A DNA stretch of 7,045 nt from Iamia sp964643485 (GTDB lineage: Bacteria > Actinomycetota > Acidimicrobiia > Acidimicrobiales > Iamiaceae). Below the pieces are notes generated by a model, which saw only the letters and a program-made list of their open reading frames with translations, was not told where the DNA came from and made no database searches. Of this stretch, positions 1-4,911 are shown piece after piece. Position numbers and translations under genes: made by a program. Numbering within the stretch: the stretch's first letter is position 1; each line of letters opens with the position of its first letter. Location: positions 1 through 7,045 of the forward strand of contig CAZXRA010000218.1 in assembly GCA_964643485.1 (NCBI GenBank), given 5' to 3'.

Positions 1-645
1 GTTGTCGGCCGGCACGCGGGCGTCGGTGAGGAACACCTCGTTGAACAGGGCCCGGCCCGTCATCTCCTTCAGGGGCACCACCTCGATGCCGGGCTGGTGC
101 ATGTCGATGCCGAAGTAGGTGATGCCCCGGTGCTTGGGGGCATCGGGGTCGGTGCGGGCGATGAGCATGCCCATGTCGGCCACGTGGCCGGCCGAGGTCC
201 ACACCTTCTGGCCGTTGACGATCCACTCCTCGCCGTCGCGCACGGCCTTGGAGTTGAGGCCGGCCAGGTCGGAGCCGGCGCCGGGCTCGCTGAAGAGCTG
301 GCACCAGCCCTTCTGGCCGGTGACGATGTCGCGCAGCCACACCTTCTTCTGCTCGTCGTCGCCGTGCATGACGATGGTGGGCCCGGCCAACAGGAGGCCG
401 AGGCCGCCGGGGGCGCCCAGGGCGCCGTGCTCGGCGATGGCCTTGGCCACCCGCCCGGCGTCGGCGGGGGAGAGGCCCCGGCCGTAGTTCTCGGTGGGCC
501 AGGCCGGGGCCGACCAGCCCTCGGTGCCCAGCTTCTCCCACCACTCGGCCACGGTGAGGTCCGGGTTCCACTCGGAGTCGAGGAACGCCTGGAGATCGTC
601 CAGGTAGGCATCGGACGAGGAGGTGCGGTCGGCGGTGTCGGTCAT
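1..645 (-). CDS. acyl-CoA dehydrogenase, N-terminal part (runs off left edge)
   Basis: This frame is open from an ATG at 645 to the window edge, giving 215 residues and no stop, so the C-terminal half is missing. The protein begins MTDTADRTSS. Residues about 114-126 read WCQLFSEPGAGSD and about 147-154 KVWTSAGH, the signature of the middle beta-domain of FAD-dependent acyl-CoA dehydrogenases. An N-terminal helical domain precedes it (WPTENYGRG, then the GPTIVMHGDDEQK segment). Such enzymes make the alpha,beta double bond in acyl-CoA thioesters and pass electrons to electron-transfer flavoprotein. The catalytic Glu lies in the missing C-terminal domain, so activity and chain-length class cannot be judged. 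Actinobacteria have many FadE paralogues, including heteromeric steroid side-chain enzymes. No strong ribosome binding site precedes the ATG. It is divergent from the monooxygenase-like gene, with a palindrome between them. The family call is firm; the substrate is unknown. Confidence 0.93.
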   Translation of the reverse strand, partial: MTDTADRTSSSDAYLDDLQAFLDSEWNPDLTVAEWWEKLGTEGWSAPAWPTENYGRGLSPADAGRVAKAIAEHGALGAPGGLGLLLAGPTIVMHGDDEQKKVWLRDIVTGQKGWCQLFSEPGAGSDLAGLNSKAVRDGEEWIVNGQKVWTSAGHVADMGMLIARTDPDAPKHRGITYFGIDMHQPGIEVVPLKEMTGRALFNEVFLTDARVPADN

Positions 646-695
646 GAGGGGAACCCCGGGTGGTGGCGCGCGGAACGGGTCGCCCGCGAGCGTGC

Positions 696-723
696 CCGAT
701 CTTGACCGATGGGTCAAGATCGG
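696..723. repeat. perfect 12-bp inverted repeat, probable operator
   Basis: The left arm CCGATCTTGACC (696-707) and right arm GGTCAAGATCGG (712-723) are perfect reverse complements around a 4-nt spacer (GATG). The site lies between two divergent start codons and overlaps where the -35 elements should be. This is the usual geometry of a dimeric repressor site (TetR, GntR or MarR type) controlling both genes. The short spacer and the lack of a T-run argue against a terminator. No regulator gene is in the window, and I do not match the site to a named consensus with confidence. Confidence 0.7.
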
Positions 724-731
724 TGGGTCGG

Positions 732-737
732 TACCGT
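732..737 (+). promoter_or_regulatory. -10 box TACCGT of the monooxygenase-like gene
   Basis: TACCGT matches TANNNT and ends 7 nt before the ATG at 745, so transcription would start at or next to the start codon. No Shine-Dalgarno sequence is present, which fits leaderless translation. At the usual 17-18 nt spacing the -35 region would fall at the centre of the palindrome. Confidence 0.4.
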
Positions 738-744
738 CGGCGGG

Positions 745-1884
745 ATGACCGTGATCCCCGATCCGCTCGTCTCGTTGCCGGGACGGGACGACGTGCTGGC
801 GACGGTGTCCGCCGGGGCGGCGGCGGGGGAGGAGGCGGGCGCCCTCACCCCGGCCGCGGTCGCCGCTCTCCGCGGGGCCGGCCTCTTCGCCCTCCACCAG
901 CCGGCCGACCTGGGAGGCCTGGGCCTGGTTCTGCCCGATGCCTGCGCCACCATCGCCCGGGTCGCGGCGGCCGACGGGGCCGCGGGGTGGGCGGCCATGA
1001 TCGGTTCCGGGCCGGCCTGGTTCGCCGGCTCCATGGATCCGGAGGGGGCGGCCGAGGTGTTCGGTTCCGGCGGGGCCGTGGCCGGTTCGGGCCAGCCCGG
1101 CCGGGCCACCCCGGCCGCCGGCGGGGCCTGGCGCGTCACCGGCCGCTGGCGCTGGTGCAGCGGGGCGCCCTGGGCCGAGTGGTTCACGTTCAACGCCACC
1201 GACCCCGACGGCAGCATCGTCACCGTGGCCTTGCCCACCGCCGACGTCACCGTCCACACCGACACCTGGGACACGCGGGGCCTGCGGGCTACGGCCAGCG
1301 CCGACGCCTCGGTCGACGACGTGCTCGTGCCCCCGCACCGGGCCTTCCGGGTCGGGTCCGCGCCCCGGCGGCCCGAGCCGGTGTTCCACGTCCCGTTCGC
1401 CGCCTTCGCCCAGGCGACCATGGGGGCCGTCCCCGTCGGCATCGCCCGGCACGCCGTTCAGGAGGCCGCCGCCCTCGCCGCGACCAAGGTACCGACCCAC
1501 GGTGACCGGCCTCTGGCCGACGATCCGTTGGCCCGGCGCACCCTCGCCGGTGCGGCGGCCGCCGTCGCTGCGGCCGAGGCCGGGCTCGACCGGGCGACCC
1601 GGGCCGTGTGGGACGCCGTCGTCGCCGGCCGGGTCCCGGCTCCGGCTGACCAGCAGGCCCTCGCCCTGGCTGCCGTCCATGCCGCCCGTACCGGCACCGT
1701 CGTGGCCTCCGAGCTCGGGATCCTGGCCGGCATGACAGCCCTCGATCGGGCGTCGACGCTGGGGCGGGCCCTGGCCGACCTGCCCGCCGCTGCTCGCAAC
1801 GCCCTCCTGGCCGAGGCCCGCCTGGCCGAGGTCGACCCCCGCACCCTCACCGACCGGTCTGGACAGGCGACCGTTTCGCGATGA
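745..1884 (+). CDS. acyl-CoA dehydrogenase-like flavoprotein (HsaA/DszC-type monooxygenase family)
   Basis: The protein has 379 residues from the ATG at 745. An upstream in-frame ATG at 709 lies inside the palindrome and is less likely; a TANNNT box 7 nt before 745 supports the later start. The fold is that of acyl-CoA dehydrogenases: an N-terminal helical domain (LRGAGLFALHQPADLGG), a middle domain with WRVTGRWRWCSGAPWAEW, and a helical C-terminal domain. The GRW..CSGA..A.W segment resembles oxygenases of two-component flavin monooxygenases such as HsaA and DszC (the Acyl-CoA_dh_2 group) more than true dehydrogenases, which carry GxKxWxT(S/N) there. Those enzymes hydroxylate aromatic, steroid-derived or sulfur-containing substrates using reduced flavin from a separate reductase. 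No reductase is adjacent. Near the C-terminus, where related oxygenases have a conserved His, I read ADLPAAARNALL without His, so monooxygenase activity is uncertain. Ala-rich low-complexity stretches are present. Confidence 0.72.
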   Translation: MTVIPDPLVSLPGRDDVLATVSAGAAAGEEAGALTPAAVAALRGAGLFALHQPADLGGLGLVLPDACATIARVAAADGAAGWAAMIGSGPAWFAGSMDPEGAAEVFGSGGAVAGSGQPGRATPAAGGAWRVTGRWRWCSGAPWAEWFTFNATDPDGSIVTVALPTADVTVHTDTWDTRGLRATASADASVDDVLVPPHRAFRVGSAPRRPEPVFHVPFAAFAQATMGAVPVGIARHAVQEAAALAATKVPTHGDRPLADDPLARRTLAGAAAAVAAAEAGLDRATRAVWDAVVAGRVPAPADQQALALAAVHAARTGTVVASELGILAGMTALDRASTLGRALADLPAAARNALLAEARLAEVDPRTLTDRSGQATVSR

Positions 1885-1911
1885 GGGCGTCTCGTCCACC
1901 ACGATCAGCGG

Positions 1912-2715
1912 GTGCTCCCCCTCGTGTTCATCGACGTCGACGGCACCCTGGTCGGACCGACCGGCGCCCCCACCGAGGCGGTGTGGGCCGCGGCGGTCGC
2001 CGCGGTGGGACGGGGCCAGCACCTGGCCCTGGCCACGGCCCGCCCCGCCTTCGGGGGCACGTGGGACTGGGCCCGCCGCCTCGACCCCGACGGATGGCAC
2101 CTCTTCCAGTCGGGCACCAGTCTCGTCCACACGGGCCGGGGTGAGATCCACCACCAGCCCCTCCCCCTCCCGGCGGTGGAGGCCCTCGTCGGCCTGGCCG
2201 CTGAGCGGGACTGGGTGCTCGAGCTCTACAGCGACCGGGAGATCGCGGTGGACAGCGACGCCCCCCTCGCCGTCGCCCACGCCGGGCTCCTGGGCATCCC
2301 CCACCAGCGGCGGCGTCACGAGGAGCTGGACGACGTGGTGGTCCGGGCCCAGTTCGTCGTGCCCATCCTCGAGGCGGCGACGGCCCGTGAGGCGGCGCCG
2401 GCCGGGACGGTCGGGCACTCGGCCACCTCGCCGGCCATGCCCGGTGCCGCCTTCGTGTCGATCACCCCGGCCGGCATCGACAAGGCGTCAGGGGTGCTGG
2501 CCCTGGCCGCCCTGGCCGGTGTCGAGCCCGGCGCGGTGATGATGGTGGGCGACGGCAACAACGATGCCGCCGTGCTCGCCGCCGTGGGCCACGGCGTGGC
2601 CATGGGCAACGCCGAGCCCGAGGCCCGGGCCGCGGCTCGCCACCACGTCGGTCCCGTCGACGCCGACGGGCTGGTCGAAGCCCTGGACCTGTCGGCCACC
2701 CTCGATCCGCTCTAG
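1912..2715 (+). CDS. HAD-superfamily (IIB, Cof-type) hydrolase
   Basis: This 267-residue protein contains the HAD phosphatase motifs in order. Motif I is FIDVDGT, with nucleophile Asp8 and general acid Asp10. Motif II is LALATARP (Thr42). Motif III Lys191 lies in GIDKASGV. Motif IV is GDGNND at about 213-218. The region between motifs II and III, about 150 residues, is the alpha/beta cap of the IIB (Cof) subclass, whose members dephosphorylate sugar phosphates, phosphoglycolate-like compounds or cofactor intermediates. The substrate cannot be read from the sequence. The GTG at 1912 has no clear ribosome binding site; a GTG at 1924 (just before FIDVDGT) is an alternative. The gene lies 27 nt after the monooxygenase-like gene on the same strand, in the same reading frame, so co-transcription is likely. 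It converges on the kinase gene with overlapping stop codons. Confidence 0.9.
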   Translation: MLPLVFIDVDGTLVGPTGAPTEAVWAAAVAAVGRGQHLALATARPAFGGTWDWARRLDPDGWHLFQSGTSLVHTGRGEIHHQPLPLPAVEALVGLAAERDWVLELYSDREIAVDSDAPLAVAHAGLLGIPHQRRRHEELDDVVVRAQFVVPILEAATAREAAPAGTVGHSATSPAMPGAAFVSITPAGIDKASGVLALAALAGVEPGAVMMVGDGNNDAAVLAAVGHGVAMGNAEPEARAAARHHVGPVDADGLVEALDLSATLDPL

Positions 2716-3914
2716 ATCCCGACTCCGCCCTTCACCTCGTCGCGGGGGTCCTCGTCGGCCGGCTCCTCCCGGGCGGGGGCGTTGGTGGGAGGCGTCGGCT
2801 CGGGATCGGTCGCCTCGGTGGGGCTCGGCTCCTCGCTGGTGGGCATGAAGATGCCGGGGTCGTCCCCGTCGCCCTCCTCCTCCATGAAGGCGGCGGTGCC
2901 CAGCAGGACGGCCAGGACCACCAGGGCGAACACGGCGATGCCGGCCACGATGCGCCAGGCCCGCCGGTTGGCCCGCACGGCCGGATCCTCGGGGAGGGCA
3001 GGAGGGGCCAGCACTGCCGGCTCGGATGCCGGAGCGGCGGCGGGGGCTTCGGCTGGGGGTGCGACAGGGGGAGGCGGCGGCGCGACGGGAGCTCGTCCCT
3101 CGATGGCCGCCAGCATCTCGGGCGCCGTGGCGAAGCGGGCGGCGGGGTCGAAGGACAGGGCCCGGTCGATGGCGCCGGCGAGGGCGGGATCGATGTCGGG
3201 CCGCTCGGCGGCCATGGGGGAGAGGCGGGCGTTCTGGACGGCATGGGCCACGGCGATGGGGTCGTCGCCTTCGAAGGGACGCCGCCCGGTGAGAGCCTCG
3301 CGGAGGACGACGGCCGCGGCCCAGAGGTCGGTGGCCGGGGTGGCCGGGCGCCCGTCGAGCTGCTCGGGAGCGAGGTAGGCGGGGGTGCCCACGGCCACGC
3401 CGGCGAGGGTGAGGTGGGCGGTGGAGGCCAGATCCTTGGCCACCCCGAAGTCGCTGACCTTCCAACGCCCGCCGGCCGAGCGGATCAGGTTGCCGGGCTT
3501 GATGTCGCGGTGGATCACGTTGTGGGCGTGGGCCGCCGCCAACCCGGTGAGCATGTCGGCCGCCACCCGGCGGATCTCCTCCTCGCTCATCGGCCCTTGG
3601 GCCAGGCGCTGGTCGAGGGACGGTCCCGGGAGGCGCTCCATGACGATGAAGAGGACACCGTCGTCCTCGTCGATGTCGTAGACGTTCACCACGTTGGGGT
3701 GCTCGAGGGCCGCCGCCGCCCGGGCCTCGACGGCGAAGCGCTCCCGGAACGACGGCTCGTCGGAGAGCTGGGGGAGGAGGATCTTCACGGCAACGTCGCG
3801 TCGCAGCCGCCGGTCGCGGCCCAGCCACACTTCTCCCATCCCCCCGCGCCCGACCTGCTCCACCAGCTCGTAGCGGTCCAGGAGGACGCGGGCCTCGGCA
3901 CCGGTCTCGGCCAC
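2712..3914 (-). CDS. transmembrane Ser/Thr protein kinase (PknB-like catalytic domain, no PASTA)
   Basis: This 400-residue Hanks-type kinase starts at GTG. Residues 15-273 form the catalytic domain: glycine loop GRGGMGEVW (22-30), Lys44 in VAVK, helix-C Glu63, HRDIKPGN with Asp137 and Asn142, DFG at 155-157, and GTPAYLAPEQ at 176-185. The activation loop (158-176) holds Ser164, Thr165 and Thr169 as possible autophosphorylation sites. A Pro/Ala-rich juxtamembrane linker (274-310) precedes one membrane helix (about 322-343), flanked inside by RANRRAWR. The outer tail of about 56 residues is rich in Glu, Asp, Pro and Thr, with no PASTA or other sensor fold. The protein is therefore a membrane signalling kinase with an inner catalytic domain; its ligand and targets are unknown. 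TAGCCT 6 nt before the GTG suggests a leaderless transcript. It follows bacterioferritin on the same strand by 71 nt, with a possible terminator between. Confidence 0.95.
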   Translation of the reverse strand: MAETGAEARVLLDRYELVEQVGRGGMGEVWLGRDRRLRRDVAVKILLPQLSDEPSFRERFAVEARAAAALEHPNVVNVYDIDEDDGVLFIVMERLPGPSLDQRLAQGPMSEEEIRRVAADMLTGLAAAHAHNVIHRDIKPGNLIRSAGGRWKVSDFGVAKDLASTAHLTLAGVAVGTPAYLAPEQLDGRPATPATDLWAAAVVLREALTGRRPFEGDDPIAVAHAVQNARLSPMAAERPDIDPALAGAIDRALSFDPAARFATAPEMLAAIEGRAPVAPPPPPVAPPAEAPAAAPASEPAVLAPPALPEDPAVRANRRAWRIVAGIAVFALVVLAVLLGTAAFMEEEGDGDDPGIFMPTSEEPSPTEATDPEPTPPTNAPAREEPADEDPRDEVKGGVGI

Positions 3915-3920
3915 GAGGCG

Positions 3921-3926
3921 AGGCTA
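3921..3926 (-). promoter_or_regulatory. -10 box TAGCCT of the kinase gene
   Basis: On the minus strand TAGCCT matches TANNNT and ends 6 nt before the GTG at 3914, the distance expected for a leaderless transcript. There is no Shine-Dalgarno sequence in the intervening CGCCTC. No clear -35 box is visible. This supports both the GTG start and an independent promoter for the kinase. Confidence 0.42.
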
Positions 3927-3962
3927 TCCGCCCAGGTCAGGCTGGCTGCTGATCACCCTCCG

Positions 3963-3982
3963 AAAGGGGGGGAGGTCCCCCC
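3963..3982 (-). terminator. candidate intrinsic terminator after bacterioferritin
   Basis: Just past the bacterioferritin stop, the minus strand reads GGGGGG-ACCT-CCCCCC (3982 to 3967), followed by one more C and TTT. The stem has 6 G:C pairs, plus a possible A:T closing pair. The U-tract is only three bases, so termination may be partial or the hairpin may mainly protect the transcript end. It would separate bacterioferritin from the kinase transcript. Confidence 0.42.
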
Positions 3983-3985
3983 GGG

Positions 3986-4462
3986 CTATTCCGTGTCGTG
4001 CAGCTGCTGGGCGAGGTAGCGCTCCAGGCCGAGCGTCTCGATGAGGGTGAGTTGGGCCTCGATCCAGTCGAGGTGGCCCTCCTCGTCCACCAGGTGCTTC
4101 TCGAAGAGGGCCCGGGTGCCGTTGTCGCCCTTCTCCACGCACAGGGCGATGCCCCGGTTGTAGCGCTCGACGGCGGCCTGCTCGACGGCCATGTCGGCGG
4201 CGAGCTGCTCGGGCACGGTCTCGCCCACCCGCACCGGGTTGAGGCGCTGCATGTTGGGGACGCCCTCCAGGAAGAGGATGCGCTCGATGATGCGGTCGGC
4301 GTCCTTCATCTCGTCGATGGACTCGTGGCGGGCGTGCTCGGCCAGCCGCTTCAGCCCCCAGTTGTCGAGCATCCGGTAGTGGACCCAGTACTGGTTGACG
4401 GCGGTGAGCTCGGCGGTGAGCACCTCGTTCAGGATCTCGATGACGGCGGGATCACCCTGCAT
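3986..4462 (-). CDS. bfr: bacterioferritin
   Basis: This 158-residue protein has the full-length bacterioferritin pattern, starting MQGDPAVIEILNEVLTAEL and containing DEMKDADRIIERILFLEG. Bacterioferritin forms a 24-subunit cytoplasmic shell that oxidises Fe(II) and stores it as a ferric mineral. Met52, the axial ligand of the heme shared between two subunits, is present. Of the six E. coli dinuclear-centre ligands, Glu18, Glu51, Glu94, Glu127 and His130 are conserved, but position 54 is Asp instead of His (DEMKD versus DEMKH). A strong ribosome binding site GGAGGT (minus strand, 4474 to 4469) lies 6 nt before the ATG. The associated ferredoxin gene is upstream on the same strand with a 136-nt gap. 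No promoter stands out in that gap, so joint transcription is plausible. The family call is very secure. Confidence 0.97.
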   Translation of the reverse strand: MQGDPAVIEILNEVLTAELTAVNQYWVHYRMLDNWGLKRLAEHARHESIDEMKDADRIIERILFLEGVPNMQRLNPVRVGETVPEQLAADMAVEQAAVERYNRGIALCVEKGDNGTRALFEKHLVDEEGHLDWIEAQLTLIETLGLERYLAQQLHDTE

Positions 4463-4468
4463 GGCGGG

Positions 4469-4474
4469 ACCTCC
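4469..4474 (-). promoter_or_regulatory. Shine-Dalgarno GGAGGT of bacterioferritin
   Basis: GGAGGT on the minus strand ends 6 nt before the ATG at 4462. It is among the strongest ribosome binding sites in this window and fixes the start codon, in keeping with a protein made in large amounts. Confidence 0.8.
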
Positions 4475-4598
4475 GGGTGGTCGCCGGCGGGGGCCGGACG
4501 GGACGGGACTCCTCCATCATGGCCGGTCGAACGCCTGTATGGGATGCTTCTCGCCCTGGTCACAGGGGTGCCCGACGGTGGGATATGCGGGGTGCCTG

Positions 4599-4796
4599 TC
4601 AGGCGACGGCAACCGCGCTGCCCCGGGGGAGGGCGACGGAGGTCTCGCTGAGGATCTCCTCGATGACGGGCCGGCACCCGCCGCAGATCCCCCCGGCCCC
4701 GCAGGCGGCCACGATGGCCCGCACGCTGCCGGCCCCGCACAGGGCGGCGGCCTCGATCTGGCGGTGGTTCACCGCCCGGCAGTGGCACACGATCAT
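4599..4796 (-). CDS. bfd: bacterioferritin-associated ferredoxin
   Basis: The product is 65 residues, starting MIVCHCRAVNHRQIE. It has the four cysteines of the [2Fe-2S] BFD-like fold: C-H-C near the N-terminus (residues 4 and 6) and CGGC (about residues 38 and 41). Bfd docks on bacterioferritin near the heme and delivers electrons that reduce the ferric core, releasing iron when the cell is starved. The gene sits directly upstream of bfr on the same strand, matching that role. I chose the ATG at 4796 because the family begins MxVCxC and because a TTGACA-N18-GATCAT promoter predicts transcription starting just before it. A longer form from the ATG at 4829 adds 11 residues (MPSEDGRSSRA) and has an AAGGA 9 nt upstream, so it cannot be excluded. 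The C-terminal VALPRGSAVAVA is a short nonconserved tail. Confidence 0.9.
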   Translation of the reverse strand: MIVCHCRAVNHRQIEAAALCGAGSVRAIVAACGAGGICGGCRPVIEEILSETSVALPRGSAVAVA

Positions 4797-4804
4797 CGCC
4801 CGTG

Positions 4805-4834
4805 ATGATCGCCCGTCCTCCGAGGGCATGTCAA
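4805..4834 (-). promoter_or_regulatory. sigma70-type promoter of bfd (TTGACA-N18-GATCAT)
   Basis: On the minus strand a perfect TTGACA (4834 to 4829) is followed after 18 nt by GATCAT (4810 to 4805), which matches TATAAT at 4 of 6 positions but lacks the first T. Transcription would begin about 7-8 nt further on, at the ATG at 4796, giving a leaderless bfd message. The -35 box overlaps a small inverted repeat, AAGG-TGT-CCTT (4833-4843), a possible operator. Confidence 0.45.
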
Positions 4835-4872
4835 GGTGTCCTTACATCAACGCTCACGGGGTGCCCTCTCGG

Positions 4873-4878
4873 TACGGT
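4873..4878 (+). promoter_or_regulatory. possible -10 box TACGGT of the mscR operon
   Basis: TACGGT fits TANNNT and lies 33 nt before the ATG at 4912, leaving a short leader that contains the AGGGA ribosome binding site at 4901-4905. No convincing -35 box lies at the right distance, so this is tentative. Confidence 0.3.
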
Positions 4879-4911
4879 GACGGAGGACACCCTCGGACGA
4901 AGGGACAGGCG

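Larger units (their letters stand above)
646..744. promoter_or_regulatory. divergent promoter/operator region
   Basis: These 99 bp separate the start codons of two divergent acyl-CoA-dehydrogenase-family genes. For the rightward gene, TACCGT at 732-737 fits the TANNNT -10 consensus and lies 7 nt before the ATG at 745, which predicts a leaderless or nearly leaderless transcript. For the leftward gene, TTGACC (minus strand, 717 to 712) could serve as a -35 box, with a weak CACGCT (694 to 689) 17 nt further on. The palindrome at 696-723 covers both -35 areas. The boxes are visible in the sequence; promoter function is inferred. Confidence 0.5.

Noticed and set aside
97..705. Plus-strand open frame opposite the acyl-CoA dehydrogenase
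   Set aside because: It is antisense to a clear acyl-CoA dehydrogenase and has the Val/Gly/His-rich composition typical of antisense shadows in GC-rich genes.
709..744. ATG at 709 as the start of the monooxygenase-like gene
   Set aside because: It lies inside the palindrome and upstream of the -10 box, and the extra residues MGQDRWVGTVGG look non-coding; the ATG at 745 is preferred.
2488..3828. 446-residue open frame on the minus strand overlapping the kinase
   Set aside because: It is a frame-shifted shadow of the kinase gene rich in Arg, Pro and Gly without any domain; the kinase motifs are intact in the proper frame.
4594..4604. GCCTG-T-CAGGC inverted repeat at the end of bfd
   Set aside because: A 1-nt loop cannot form a stable hairpin and there is no T-run, so it is not supported as a terminator.
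4829..4847. IdeR or Fur-type iron box in front of bfd
   Set aside because: AAGG-TGT-CCTT is a short imperfect repeat and does not match the 19-bp IdeR consensus well enough; kept only as a possible operator of unknown type.
4477..4911. Long N-terminal extension of the mscR reading frame (to a start at 4477)
   Set aside because: It would overlap bfd and the bfd-bfr gap on the other strand, does not match the family N-terminus, and the ATG at 4912 has its own ribosome binding site. Stop codons are rare by chance in DNA this GC-rich.
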